64,000 nt of DNA from the NCBI GenBank assembly GCA_023974075.1, contig CM043799.1:6352585-6416584 (forward strand). Direction: 5' to 3'. Positions 44,227 through 57,583 of the stretch are shown in pieces; within the stretch, counting starts at the first letter, position 1, and every line of letters starts with the position of its first letter. The notes under the pieces are model-generated. The model saw only the letters and a program-made list of their open reading frames with translations. It ran no database searches and was not told the DNA's origin. A program made the translations under genes and the position numbers. The stretch comes from Chaenocephalus aceratus (Eukaryota > Chordata > Actinopteri > Perciformes > Channichthyidae).

Positions 44227-44708
44227 GTCTATAGTAACGAAGTTACCTTCGTTACAGAGACATTCCGACAAATTGTGCGGGTAGATTAGTAAACATGGTG
44301 TGTTTACCCTTCAGGCTTCGCGTCGGGATCTTCGAGGCAGTTGAATGTTATGCACTATAGATCCGTGGGTGAATAATGTCAATCACCACAGCACCCTCTA
44401 TTCAAAAAAGAGAACAGAGCGAAGAATACAAACAACCAATTGTGTCAGGTGCGCGTGACCTGCTCCGCTGCGCGTGCATCATTTCCAAAGTGCTTCCACA
44501 GCAGTGACACACATCTGATCTGTGGATAATCATTTATACGAAAATGGTTAAAGCAACCATCACTAAACGCCAGCAACACTGCATCTACTGCAGACAGTAG
44601 CAACAGGTCAGATGGGGACATCACGTTACCCTCCGCTGTGGACATTAGCTTACTCCCGCCTGACTCGCCGCCCCCGGAGCAGCAGTCTTTGTCGCCCGAA
44701 ACTACGCC

Positions 44709-45463
44709 TGTGGAAATTGATGTAAAGTATTATGGCAAAAAGTTTAATACAGCGTAATTCTGGTATATTCATTTTTATGTCACCTGATATATGGGATGTT
44801 AAGTGTTAGATAATGAGAAATGTATGTGCGTTCATTTCAAGACTCCTAAAGAGCAGGAGACGATTAGGTCACACACAATTAGAGAGACAATGGTCCTTCT
44901 GATTCTGGGTGAGCTGACTTCGGGTGGATTTAAGTTCAGAGAGGGCCTGGGGGTATGAGGACAATTAAGCTCTGTTAGTTAGCTGGTCATGAGATGATGA
45001 CTGGTAAATTCCCAACAAGTATGGCTTTCATAAAGGAAAACATGACTATTGTGTGATAAATGATAAGAGGTGTTTTGCTTCAAACTGAAACTGTTTGGTT
45101 CTCTGCTGGCACGCGCTGATTCACGTTTGCATCTCCCAATGAGATGACCTGAAAAGATGACAGCTGACCCCACCCCTTCCTGTTTGTGTTGGTATGAAAG
45201 CCTGTTCAGCCTTTTGTTCGCTCTCTCTTCTCGGGCTGCCAACACCGAAGGATCTAAGCGGCCCGTGGAACCAGGGCAGGAGTACTCCTTACATTACGGA
45301 TATGATTTTATATGGTATGGTAATGTATTATATTGTATTGCATTATTACCTTTTATAATTAAAACAGATTATTGTTTAACCCTCGTCCTGGTTGTTTTGA
45401 GTGTTCCTTCTTTTAAAGCAAACTCATAGAATCGGCGCGGAGAAGTGATACCTTACTCCTACA
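44709..45463 (+). repeat. Solo LTR of the ERV1/ERV2 family
   Basis: TGTGGAAATTGATGTAAAGT...CTTACTCCTACA with 4-bp repeats CGCC (44705-44708 and 45464-45467). The start resembles the ERV1 LTR and the end that of ERV2. An ATTAAA signal precedes ACAGATTATTGTTTAAC as in the other two. It is the product of LTR-LTR recombination that removed an internal region. Confidence 0.75.
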
Positions 45464-46770
45464 CGCCGCCCCTCTGCGGCGCCCAGGTGCCAGGATACCA
45501 CGGCAAAACAGAGCCGGCCCAGGTATATCTAAACAAGTACCCGCCTGTACAGTGGGGTTAGGCCATCATTTTGCAGCTCGTGGTATACAAATAGACAATG
45601 GAATATTCATATGAAAATAGTGCCATATTCTGCCATGCCTGTAGAAATGTTGGGTCAAAAATAATGCATACAATAGCACAGATGCCTTCACCACGAATGG
45701 CTACACAAATATCTCATATCCCAAGCTTATCAACGAGCTAATGTTGCAGCTGAAATGTTCTCCAGGTCACAAAGCCAACCTCACATGATGATGTGATAGG
45801 CTACCAGTTTTCAAGCACAGTAAATATTCTCTTCCCAGAGTATGATGGGAGCAAAGTGACGATTTAGTACATGGTTTTAATAATACATTGCTTTTCAATG
45901 TTTGCCATTTCAAACCATGAGCTGGTTCAAATAATATTTGCCTTGATTTACAATATCTTCTCATTTGTTTTATCAGTACAGTTTTGAAGCTTTTGTGCTT
46001 TTCTTTGCCACAGTCCACTTTGGACTATATGAGATATTTCAGGATTGCACTTTTAACTCACTTGAAATGTTCTCACTTGCTTGGTTTCAAAACATAACAA
46101 ATGCCATTATCTGTTCATTGGGACCATCAATGCTATTTTTCATTGCTGTTGCCGGGCAACACTATTGCTCATGTAAACCTGCTACTGCTGCGCCCCCTGT
46201 AACCTCAGAGGCACCCTGAGTCATTTTGTTCTGGAGCCGGGCCTGTACACGGCCATATACTGAACACACTACAGAGCCCATTCCGTGTCCTGTTAGTGTT
46301 TACTTCCTCTCTGTCTTCTTCTGGTGATTTATCTGACGTCCAGCGCTCCGTCTTTAACCTATTTTCCTTTCTCTTTCTTGATCCTCCTTAGCAACCTTCA
46401 TTATAGTCCTTGACACTGGTCTGTACTGTACTGTATTAACAACGTGTCATATGTTAAGCATTTACAATCAGAATCGAGTATTCAACTAAGCCCGTGTAAT
46501 ACAAGTTGTTAGTAGCCTTAAGGGCCTACACAGTTATGCTACACCACATTGCCCTTCACTGGATGTATAATGAGCTGAACTAAACAATATTTCAGCATTT
46601 AAAATACCTAGCCATTCTTTTGCAGTTATTTTGGTGAAAGTAACTAAAAAGTAGTGTAACTCATTACATTTCAGAGACAGTAATATTGTAATGTAACTTA
46701 TTACTTTCAAAAGACAGTAATATGTAATATATTACATTTTGGAAGTAACTTGCCCAACACTGGACATTAA

Positions 46771-48257
46771 GGGGGTAAAAACGCAAACCCCGGCAATTTC
46801 TACTGGAACCTCCGCCATGGAGCATCGGCACTTTCGGCAGGTTATTCTCATGCTGCTGTTAATCTGGAGATCAACAGACACTAGCGGCCCGCGCATATGA
46901 TTATATAATCAGACAACGTCCGTTAAAAAACATTATAACACATAGGCTATAATGAGAGACGCTCTGCAGTAAGGAGGGACGTTTCACCGACGACAGGTGT
47001 TCTTAATTGTTAAATTAATCAGAATTTTGACTTTACACAACACTGTTCAACAGTGACGTGCACAGGTACGGGCTAATGTTGCCCGGGCAACAGCCCGTTT
47101 GCCATTTTTGTCCGACCTGCCCCTCTGGAGCAAGCGAGAGTTTTTTTTGTTTTCTAGTGTGACCGAATCAACATGATAAGCCCACAATTAGTATTGTAGC
47201 GTCTCACTGCGATAAAAACACAACTAGTCAGCGCTTTCATCTGTCCTCCAGTCACGTGACTTTGTTTACAATCTGACAGCTGGAAGCAAAGGCAAGCCCT
47301 CCGAGTCCGGCCTCATATGGCTATGGTGATCACACCAAATGGCGTTAGAGTATAGGGGACAAACCAGGGGATTATTTACAACAACAAAAAAACTAAATAT
47401 AGCCTATTTGTTGTTATTGTGCTTCGGTCTTTCTGTGTCTTTTCATCTGCTCTGTGAACTCCCTCAACGGGGCCGCACACTCTCTTTTCTTGATTGCCCT
47501 CTCTCAGAGAACACTTCACTGTCCTGCTTCGTTGTAGGATTTCTGCCATGTTTCTACTTTAGTTTGACCATCTCTGTTATTAGGTTATGGAATTCTAAAT
47601 AAATAAGTAATGAAATACCTTACCGTTACTACGCTCATAAAGAATTATAAGAATAATGCGTATTGAACTGGTTTAATTAATTCGTGATTTTATTTAAGGT
47701 ATTTAGTTAGAAGCCCTATTTTATCAGCAGCTATGTCTGCCGAGCAGTTACAATGGTCAAACCCCATTTTTCATTAATAGTTACTAACATTAGATATTTT
47801 AATCAGAGCAAAAAATGTGCCTGAATAACGAATTTAGCAGTTGGACATGAAAGTCAACTGATTGTCACTTGCAATGACAGTGTTGTGCTTTTATTACATT
47901 ACATTACATTACATGTCATTTGTTAGACACTTTTATCCAAAGTGACATTCAGTACTGTGGACAATCCCCACAGGAGCAATTTGGGGTGAAGTGTCACCAG
48001 AGAAACAACGACATGCTGACTGCAGTGGGACTTTTGTATTGTATTGTAGCCTTTATTTAACCAGGTGAAAATCCCATTGAGATCAACGATCTCTTTTTCA
48101 AGGGAGACCTGCAGCAGATTTGAAGTCCAGCACACTACCCACTGAGCCACAGCCACCCCATTTTATATCATGAACCTTTTACATTAAAAACAAGGGGGGG
48201 AGGCCCTTTTTCCGGTTTAGAGCAATAGCCCATCCAGATGTCTGTGCACGTCCCTGC
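46771..48257. other. Spacer with fragments of dispersed repeats
   Basis: A CAGTGACGTGCACAGG terminus-like sequence at 47053, ATTACATTACATTACAT repeats with CTTTTATCCAAAGTGACATT at 47895-47950, and a LINE-type tail (TTTATTTAACCAGGTGAAAA) at 48045-48110. No gene. Confidence 0.45.
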
Positions 48258-48265
48258 TGTTCAAC

Positions 48266-48742
48266 CATACTTGCCAGCCTCGAGACCTCAGAAATCGGGA
48301 GCATTTCCAAAAACACCACGGAGAGGGTGCTAGTGGTTCGGCGGAGCTGTATTAGATTAACATTACCGTGCTTATTGTAGTTGTAAGTGCACTGCCTTGC
48401 TGCCTGTAGCACCATCCTTGATGGAGCATGTGTGGGCTGGACCTGTATTTTAGGAAAGGAGTGAGCAGAGGGTCGAGTTGTCAATTCTTGTTCTGTTTTC
48501 TGTGACTTCATCTGCCTCACCCTCTCAGACCTTCAGTTGCGCGCGCTACTAAAGAGACGCGCTACCATGGAAACCAAACAATGGTGTAACTGTATTAAAG
48601 TCCGAGTGAAAACAGTCGATAGTAAATCTGATTTTGTCAGAAATCTGGAGAAATGCGGGAGACATATGACCCCGGGAGGAAACCGGGAGAGGGCAGTGAA
48701 ATCGGGAGTCTCCCGCAAAAATCGGGAGGGTTGGCAAGTATG
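48266..48742. mobile_element. Short hAT, 477 bp
   Basis: CATACTTGCCAGCC...GGTTGGCAAGTATG termini and 8-bp flanks TGTTCAAC and TGTTCAAT (one mismatch; 48258-48265 and 48743-48750). Repeated CGGGAG words near the right end. No transposase. Confidence 0.7.
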
Positions 48743-48750
48743 TGTTCAAT

Positions 48751-49566
48751 ACTTCATTCTGCTTCACTCTTTAACTGAACAACCGCGGATGTCTTGAAAG
48801 ACTCTTTCGCTAAAGATTTTGAGACACGTAAATACTACGCTTCATATGTTTTGGTGCGGACTGCGTTCACACCAGCAATGAACCGCCCCAGAGTTCGCAA
48901 GCGCTCCGAGACCACCTATTTTAGCGGACCAGAGTCCGGTTGTTTAGTTCACTTAAGAGGTCTCAGATTGTGTTCACACCGACCCAAATGAACCGCACCA
49001 AGCGGCTAAACGCACCAGGGTTCGATTCAACCGGACTATACAAGGCAGGTGTGAACGCACCCTTAATCACCTACTGGTAAGAAAAGAACAAATACGTGCT
49101 TAAACCAAAGTTGTGTTATTTATTAAATAGTTATACACAGCAAAGGTGCCAGTGTTATATTTTCAGTGTTAGTGTTAATCAGCAGGGTTCAGTGTTATTT
49201 TAACACTTAATTGAGTCAAGCTCTCACTCAGAGAGTTTTTTCCTGAAAGTGTTGGTGCACATTTTGGTCGTTGTGAGGACTCTCACACGCGGAGTGTTGA
49301 ATTGACCACACCCCTCAATTGCTGGCAAAGGAGCTGCCATCCAAGACCTTCGACAGCCATTTTTCTAAACGAAGCAGAAAGTTTCACTCGATTAAAATTA
49401 ATGTTTTGCGGTTGATGTAAGCATGAATAATGTCTGTAAATTGTAATTATTTTACTTAATATGTATATCTTGTATCTGTAACTTTTTAATCCAATTTGAA
49501 ATAGTTATTATGTCGAATTTGATCATTACAACTATACTGTAGGGATGGGAATTTGAAAGCAAATGT
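48751..49566. other. Spacer with a possible transposon end
   Basis: 48990-49063 (GGTGTGAACGCACCC) resembles the outer end of another fish DNA transposon, and partly matches 41315-41350 in inverse orientation. 49145-49260 is rich in CAGTGTTA words. No gene. Confidence 0.4.
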
Positions 49567-49571
49567 ATATT

Positions 49572-49993
49572 TGTGATGCCCCTGTGGGTCCATCAGTAGA
49601 GAGGGTGTGGCTGTTCTGTCTGTGCTGCATTGGTTCAGTGATTGCATTGATTACAGTAACTCAGGGCACCTGGGTCTGGTGTCCTGCAGCTATTTGAAGC
49701 ATCTCTGCTCCTGTCTGTTCTTGTTCTGCTTCTCCCTGCAACACCCCGGTTTTGTTGAGTATACTATGAGTTTCTTCAGCTGCTTTACTTTGTGCACTTC
49801 AACACTCTCACACACATACATGTCCATACAATCCTCACCCTGCATTTAGATTACTGATACCACTGACATCCACACCTCATACTTTACTGGTTTTGACTTG
49901 ATTTGATTTGTTTGTCCTAAATAAACATATTTTGTTAACCGTCAACATGGTGTGTCTCCTTTTTGTTGTGGCCTTTTGAGCCAGGTCATAACA
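49572..49993 (+). repeat. Gypsy-type solo LTR, 422 bp
   Basis: TGTGATGCCCCTG...GGTCATAACA with exact 5-bp repeats ATATT (49567-49571 and 49994-49998). AAATAAAC lies near 49918. The LTR interrupts an older repeat (TAGGGATGGGAATTTG / AACCGAAATGT). Confidence 0.8.
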
Positions 49994-50038
49994 ATATTCG
50001 ACCCCCCAAAAAACGGTTAACCAGTTAACCGAAATGTA

Positions 50039-51121
50039 CAGTGGCGTTTCTATATGTACAAAAGTGGTGGGGCACAAAAAACTCAGATGTCTATATATAA
50101 GCTTCTGCAGAGAGGTTCATGGCTGGTGAGGCACTGGCACTGACTCTTCAGGTTTACAAATATATTAAATCAAAATATAATATTATTTTCAAAAGCCTCT
50201 TTAGTCTGATGCTTCAATTACTTTTAAACAGACAGTTCAACAGAAGGATACCCAAAAAAATGTAATTTTATCATTTAAATATTGAATTGTTCTCTCTTAG
50301 TAAGATCCCATTTTCAATAAAATTGCAGTCTTACCTTGACTTGAAGATTAAGTCCATTTGCCTATCCTTCTGGACAAAAATCTCTATTACTTTTTTGTAA
50401 AAGTCCTCCTTATCTTCTTGTAGTTTCAAAAGTCTATCATACATCTAATCTAATCAATAGATTTTTGATTCGAAAATGATAAAAGTAGGGTAGACATGTG
50501 GATATTATCCGGCTGAACAAAACGTACATTTAACAGCTACGTTTCCCACAGATCTTATTTTGAGCTATTTTCTAAAATCCTATGGAGAAATCTCGTTGCT
50601 TTTTTGTGGAGGGAAGCCATGCGCGGCTTACTTCCGGGTTTTAGGACGCCTCACTGCAGCTCTCTCTCCTCCTCTTCACACACCACACTTTTCGCGGCAC
50701 ACGTATTTACAGCCAATCAGCTCTGAATGATGTGAGATGACGTATGGTGGGGATGGCAGCACTTTGCCCCTATGGTCATTATTTTTTGCCACACACATTA
50801 AATAGGAAAATACTCTGAGCATGCGCAGTGTAGTCTTTGCAGTCACCGTTCACTTAGACAGTCAGAGGGAGGGGCAGGATCAGGTTTTGTCCCACATGGC
50901 TCTAAACAGCTCAATAGGCACACACTGTAGACACTAATTAGAAGAACACATACTAAAACAGCAATGTACAGACGAATCAGATGATTAAACATGATCTTAA
51001 AATATATTTTATATATTTTTTAATTAATTGTTTGCATTTTGTTGTAATCATTATTTTAATACTTTCTGCTGACACTAGGTGGGGCTGTGCCCCACCTGCC
51101 CCTAATGACCAGTCGCCACTG
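50039..51121. mobile_element. hAT, 1.08 kb
   Basis: CAGTGGCGTTTC...CAGTCGCCACTG termini and exact 8-bp repeats GAAATGTA (50031-50038 and 51122-51129). No transposase frame. GTGGGGCA-type text occurs near both ends. Confidence 0.85.
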
Positions 51122-51129
51122 GAAATGTA

Positions 51130-52765
51130 GATATCCTATAAAAAACATTTCATTTTTTTTCTTCATTTTTTTTCAATAATTTTTGGAAATGAATACATAC
51201 ATGTTCAAATAAGTGTAGAAACCAAGTCGTATTTGTCAAATGTATTGAACTGGTGATCACAGTTTGACAGCTATAGGCCTACAGCTTTCATGTGCGGAGG
51301 CGATTCACAATCAGCCCAGCTGTAGAGAAGACCCTCTCAGCTGGAACGGAGGTTGTGGGTATAGCAAGGTATAGCATGTATATATAAGTTTAATTTGGCA
51401 TAGGTTGCACTCACTAACCTGGTCGAAATATTTCCACGAAATGTACAGCGTAACCTGGGACCAGGGCCGGCCCGTTGCACTGGCATTATAGATGTTCGCC
51501 TAGGGCGCCAGATCTGTGGAGGCGCTGCGCTGGCAGCTCTGGGAGGAAAAAAAAACGTTTTGACCGTTGGTGCTCATCCTAATGTTCGGCCTTGATGTAA
51601 CAACATTCATAATTAAGTAAATGTAACACCCTTTTCATCCCGGTTACACTTTTCATTTGCCCTGTACGATGGGCGCTGCAAGTGATGAAAATGGGGGATG
51701 TTGGCTTATCTGGCACCCGCAGCTCACAGCCAAAGTGCGAGTGAGCGTGGGAGCGAGCGAGGGAGAAAGGGACCGGTACGCGCTGTTGTTATTAGCATCT
51801 GGTGCTAGCTGCTCTAACGGAAGAAGAAGATGTTTCTACAATGATGTGGAGGGAGAGTCCTCTCCAGTCAGACTGAGAGGCTGATAACTTCAGCTCAGTG
51901 AGGTAAAGGACTCTGAGTGTTTAGATCAGGGATCACCAACTACATGTGTCCAAGGGCCGAAATGTAACCAATAGACACTATCGCGGGCCAGCGATTTTTA
52001 TATAGCCCAGAATTTTATAAATAGTATTCAGATTACTTTTGGAATACTTTCTTTTTCCATAACAGATGGGTATGTTTTGGTGAACAGGAGACCCTTATTT
52101 TACTGTTTTCATGGCTTATCAAGAACTCAAACACAACATCTTGGTGACAGCTCTCTTATCTGCACCACACATAAAAAACATCACCCGGACTGCATTCTTT
52201 GTACTGTCTTAAAACCTTTCCTTGGAATATGTTATGAATTGTAAGGTGTCCTTAAATAGAATGAATCATCATTATTATTATTATCTGAAACGATGTAATA
52301 ACTTTTAAAACTTGTTCCAGTCACTTGCCCCATGCATTCAGCAGCAGCAGGCCATTCACTTTGATTTGATCCCGTTATGAAATGTCATCATTTCGACAAT
52401 AAAGAAATGCTACATAAACGTTATCTTGCACATTTTATCTAACCATCTCCGTTTCTAACTTTCAATATATTTTAAAAGAGATCTCTCTCTCTCATCTGCG
52501 TGCGGGTGGGCGGGGCCTCACAGACACGCTGCATCTCTCTCGCTCACAGACATGCTGCAGCGCCGTGCAGTGTGCACATAGTTCTGCCGGTAATGAATAT
52601 TACATTTTGAGAGGAAACTTTTCCACCAATAATTCCAATAAGTATTCCAAAATGTATTCACTTCAGGTTTACGAAAGTAACTGCAATCAGATTACTCGTT
52701 TTTCAAATGTAACGCCAGCTGAATACAGTTAGTGTACTTGATTTTTGTATTCTGATTACGATTAC
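51130..52765. other. Spacer with two unpaired hAT-like ends
   Basis: CAGGGCCGGCCCGTTGCACT at 51474 and CAGGGATCACCAACTACATG at 51926 look like hAT left ends, but no matching right ends or 8-bp repeats were found. 52490-52580 has short CTCTCT-rich text. No gene. Confidence 0.45.
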
Positions 52766-53149
52766 CAGGTAGGCCAGAGGGTGTGGCTTTCCACTCAGAA
52801 CATTCCCCTTCAGGTGGAGTCTAAAAAGTTAGCACCCAGGTTTATTGGACCCTTCGAGATTGTCAAGGTCATTAACCCCGCAGCAGTTCGACTGAGTTTG
52901 CCCCGGAACATGAAGATCCATCCCACCTTCCACGTTTCCAGGATTAAACCTGTCCGGGAGAGTCCTATGATTCCCGCCGCCCCTCCACCACCACCCCCTA
53001 GGATGATCGATGGGGGCCCTACTTACACCCTTCGTCGTCTACTCCGTTCCCGTCGCAGAGGAAGAGGGGTTCAATATTTGGTGGACTGGGAGGGCTATGG
53101 TCCCGAGGAAAGGCAGTGGATTCCTGCTCGTCATATCCTCAACCCTTAA
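52766..53149 (+). pseudogene. Ty3/gypsy integrase C-terminus with chromodomain (5' truncated)
   Basis: From about 52766 the frame encodes [39 protein letters not shown], a proline tract, and a chromodomain ending [17 protein letters not shown] before TAA at 53147-53149. This is the C-terminal end of the Pol polyprotein of vertebrate chromoviruses, where the chromodomain directs integration to chromatin. Everything upstream (Gag, protease, RT, RNase H, integrase core) is missing, so the copy is dead. The few residues before 52766 belong to flanking sequence. Confidence 0.85.
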
Positions 53150-53475
53150 CTCATCCGAGACTTCCACCTGCGTTACCCGGAGCAGCCTTCTAGGACCCAC
53201 GCTCAACCAGGCGTTAAGCCAGGGGGCACTCGTCCGCTACAGACCAGAGGCTTCGTCGAGGGAGAGGGGGAAGCGTCATCAGTCGAGGAGGACGAGGATC
53301 TCCAGGAGGGAGAAACCGAGAGAGCATTCTCAGATGAGTATTAGCCTTTCCCCATACCTCCACCTTCCACCCTTTGTCTGTAGGGTTTTTGTCTATTCTT
53401 CTTAGATATATATATATATATATATATTTTTTTTTTCTCTCCTAGAAATTTTCTTAGACGTCAGGAGCCGTCCAT

Positions 53476-53489
53476 TAAGGGGGGGGTTC
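53476..53489 (+). promoter_or_regulatory. Gypsy polypurine tract
   Basis: AAGGGGGGGGTTC directly before the TGTCACAG start of the LTR. Confidence 0.7.
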
Positions 53490-53920
53490 TGTCACAGTTT
53501 GCTTTCTCACTCACCTATTTTCTGCATTCACTTTCCTTAGTCACCTGGTAGTCACACCCTGTCTCTCTCTCACTCTGTTGCACTCATCAGCTCCATTAGT
53601 ATTTAGGCCCACTTCACTTCCACCTCAGTGCCAGATTGTACTTTGCAGCATGCCAGTCTTTCCCGCATTACCCTTCAGATTGCTCTCCCGGTTTCGACCC
53701 TGCCTGTCCCTGACCAGCCTGCCTCGCCTGCTTCCTGACCCGCTCTGTACCTGCGACTCCCGTCCTGCTTTCTCCTGGAACCCTCGCCTGTCCCCGACCA
53801 GCCCTTTGCCTACTATCTGCCGTTTTGTCTCCTACCAGCCTATTGCCTTCAATAAAGCTGGTTACCGACTATCCCTGGTTTCCCGTGTTCTGCATTTTGG
53901 TCCTCAGCTCGTTTGTGACA
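53490..53920 (+). repeat. Gypsy 3' LTR, 431 bp
   Basis: TGTCACAGTT...GTTTGTGACA with AATAAAG near 53850. It directly abuts the hAT transposase gene at 53921, so the retrotransposon insertion cut that gene. Confidence 0.85.
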
Positions 53921-55789
53921 TGCTTAAGTCTTGAAGGGCAGACTGGGGAAGAGCACTGGTGCAGAGCTGAGGGAAGTTTCTGGGATCCAAACATGCCAAG
54001 TCAGCATATAGATTGCCGTGTGTTAAACAGCGCCTATGAATGGCTTCAATTGCTGTGTCCATGATCCGGTTATGTACATTCACCTCATAGGATTTTTCTG
54101 CATCATCCAGGGTCTCATCCTGAGCCATCTCTCCAGGCAAGACTTTCTTCATCCTCCTCCTCTTTTGTGGCAGTGTGGCCTCCACTTCAATGTCCGTGTC
54201 ATCTCTCTCTTGGATTTCTGTGTTTGTCCAGTTGACAAATGTGTCTGCTGCTTTTTTTACAGATTCAAAATCTCTTCCCAAGCTTTTCAGCGTATCCTGT
54301 GTCGATGCCACCATTCTGTGAGCTGAGAGGATGTCCAATCCTGCCGTCTGAAGGTATTTAGACAATGGAGAGGTATGTTCAAATATGCGGAGGAAGATTT
54401 GAGCCGTCAAGATCGTCTCATACTTGAGCAATGACTCTGCATATCCTCTGGCCATGACACGGATACATGGTTTCACTGTTGCCTGTTTCTGTATAGCTGA
54501 TAATGTCAACAGCACATCAATGTACAGACCATCTTCCGGTTTTCCAAAGGAGCCAAACACCTTCTTCAGGGGCTCATGCTTGGCCCACCAGCGTGTCTCG
54601 CCAATAGGAGCAAGGCGTCTACGTCTCTTGTTTCGGCCTGACTCTTCCCACACATTCATCCTTTTATATGACTCTTTGATGAATACCGCAATGCCATTGA
54701 GGAGCGCAAACAGGGACCCACTCTCAATAACAATCTGGGTTGTGTTTGCAAGCACCAGATTTAGTACATGTGCATAGCACCATACATGCACCTGGTTTCG
54801 AGATTGTGCAGACAACAGTGAGGAGAATCCTTTGTATTGGCCTTGCATGTTTGATGCCCCATCAGTCGCATTTCCAATGCACATGGTCTTGCTGAGGCCC
54901 ATTTTGTCCAGAACTTCTGACAGCATGTTGACAAAGGCCTGTCCAGTGGATGAACTGCACTTCAGCACTGCAACAAGCCTCTCATGAACAACATCAGTAA
55001 CATACCTCATAATTATAGAGCATTGATCCTGAGAGGTGATGTCCTGCGTTGTGTCCAGCTGCACTGAAAACATTCCTGCTTTCTTGATATCACTGGAGAT
55101 GTTTTCTTGAATCAGATGGTGAATTGCATCTATCACTGAGTTGACTGTGGTTTTGGAGAGTAAAGTTACAAGGGAGCCTCTGCCTCTCGTGCCACTAGAC
55201 AAATGCAACTTTTTGCTGTTCTCAATGCAGCTGTCCAGGTGCTCTTTTAAACAGAAATCATACTTCCCCAGTAGAAGTATGAGTTCCAAGAAATTACCAT
55301 GATCAATTGTGTGGTCTTCCAGAGTATATATGCCTCCTGTATGCAAGCCCCCTCTTCCCAAGAACCTTGATGACATCTATGATGCACTCCAAAACCTGCC
55401 GTCTCTTTCTGACCTGCTCTCTGTGCGCCGACATCTGACTGCCACCAAACACACTGCTGATATCAGCACTGGCGGATTTCAAGAGAGCACAGTTTCTGTG
55501 TGCACTGCTTCTCTCATGCTCCTCTGTGCGCTGGTGTATATGCCTCCAATCTGACATTCCACTGATGAACAGACTGCTATCAGTTCTCTTACCGAATGCC
55601 ATGCAGATGAAACAATACAGCATGTGACGCTCTGCACAGTACATCAGCCACCTTCTACTGGTGCCGTCTCTGCTACAGAACACTTTCTGCACCACTGGAT
55701 TGCTACTTTTTTGCTGAGGATGGTAATTTAAAAATGACTGGAGATTTTTATGATCAGGTTGTGAAAAAAAATCTGTTATTTGACTGACA

Positions 55790-55950
55790 CACTCATAGCT
55801 CTCAACAGCTGTTTCCCTCTCAGGTGATCCTGTCTTTGGGCTGACACACTCCTCACTCTCTTCAGCCTTTTCCCTCTCAGGTGATCCTGTCTTTGGGCTG
55901 ACATACTCCTCACTCTCTACAGCCTTTTCCCTCTCAGGTGGTGCAGTCTT
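55790..55950. repeat. 57-bp tandem repeat in hAT exon 2
   Basis: Three copies of a unit containing CCTCTCAGGTGATCCTGTCT, encoding a 19-residue acidic block before the zinc finger. The repeat is in frame. Confidence 0.85.
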
Positions 55951-57143
55951 TGGGCTGCCTGAATTGGTCTGGCTCTCTCCCTGAACTGACCAGCTGGACT
56001 TGCCCTGAACCTGTCTGGGCTGGACATAGGGAAATAATTTATCATTGGATGGGGAAATAACTCAAAACCACAGAATAATGTACAAGATAAAAGATTAGTT
56101 CATATTGAACGAAACGTTCACGAGCGTAACAACACTAGTGGCTTTGCCATGTTTTCATTATGACACTTACTAGTGTTTTCCAATGCAAAAAAGTCAGATC
56201 TTTGTGACAATACCTGAAAATGCTAAAGACAGCACTATACACAGCCATTTGAAAACTACAGTAAAAGTAACACATTTACACAGAAATTAAAGTTACACAC
56301 AAATTATGAAATAGTTATCACCTCAGTAAACAATAAATGAATTGAAAGATTACAATAAATTCAATGGCAAATATTGCAAATTAAACCAATTATTTCCTAT
56401 AGGTTTACTTGTATTTTGTGCTAAAATTCTAAGTATCTCATCTGTATTTACAATACAGCTTGATTCTGCATCTCTACTTACAGCTCGTTGGTCCATGTGA
56501 ACATTTATTGTTGCTATGGCAACAAGAGACCGCTGACGATAGCAGCTCTTAGCTAGCCTAGCTAAATCATCTGAACAATAATAACTAGGGCTGTTAGTCG
56601 ATTAAAATATTTAATCGCGATTAATCGCATGATTGTCCATAGTTAATCGCAAATTAATCGCACATTTTTTATCTGTTCTAAATGTACCTTAGAGGAATAT
56701 TTTTTAAGTTTGTAATACTCTGATCAACATATGAGTGGACAAATATGCTTTATGCAAATGTTTATTATTATTTGAACAATGACAAATATTCTCATGAATA
56801 TTAAACACAACAACCTCTGAATTACACATATTCGCCTCAATTCAACCTGGAACCTCTCTCATTCAATAATACAATACAAAGTAAGTGTGTGTGTGTGTGT
56901 GTGTGTGGACTACCATTACTATACTTGTGGGGACCTACATATGTTTACATAGTCACGTGTGGGGACTCGCCTCCCTTATGGGGACAAATTGGAGGTCCCC
57001 ATGAGGGGAATCATTAATTTTAGGGTGAAAAACTTGGTTAGGGTTAGGCATGTGTTGGTTATGGTTAAGGTTAGGATACGTCTCTAGGAAATGCATGTAA
57101 GTCAATGTAATGTCCCCTGAAGTGATGTATACATGGTGTGTGT

Positions 57144-57179
<36 letters not shown>

Positions 57180-57583
57180 ATGCGTGTGCTTGGAGCTATG
57201 TGCAACTCAAGGCATATGCTCGAACGGGAGCTGCCTGGACGCTGCAATCATGTTACGCGCACTATCCGTGCTGAGTGTGCTGACTTTTCGTACAATGTCC
57301 CACTGTCTGGCTTCCTGCATAAAGTCAAGTGCTCGGCGCAGTTGTTGGCGAAATGTCGCTCCTCTGTTTTCATTTAAACAGCTCCTTATATCCGTTAGCG
57401 CAGCTAGCTAGCACCTGATGCTAACAACAACAATACACGTAAGGTCTCTCTCTCGCTCGAGCCACACATACACACACCCTCCCGGTCCTCCCGATGGCCA
57501 GTCGGTGCCTGCCGGTGAGCGTGGAAGTGTGGTCTGCCGCAAGCAGGCAGCAGGAGCGGGGCTGTCAGCATCAGCTTGTAAGG

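Larger units (their letters stand above)
41490..46762. mobile_element. hAT element (5.3 kb) with nested hAT and nested solo LTR
   Basis: CAGTGTTGGG...CCCAACACTG termini with exact 8-bp repeats GACATTAA (41482-41489 and 46763-46770). Subterminal GTAACG/GTTAC-rich stretches occur at both ends. Contains a hAT at 42626-44226 and a solo ERV LTR at 44709-45463. A coding-like strip before the LTR (44590-44708, DGDITLPSAVDISLLPPDSP in one frame) may be a transposase remnant. Confidence 0.85.

Noticed and set aside
45510..46255. A hAT bounded by CAGAGCCGGCCC and GAGCCGGGCCTG
   Set aside because: Ends are only loosely inverted and no 8-bp repeat is present.
41315..49063. An outer transposon joining GCATTCACACC at 41315 with GGTGTGAACGCACCC at 49050
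   Set aside because: End similarity is partial, and no flanking duplication was found.
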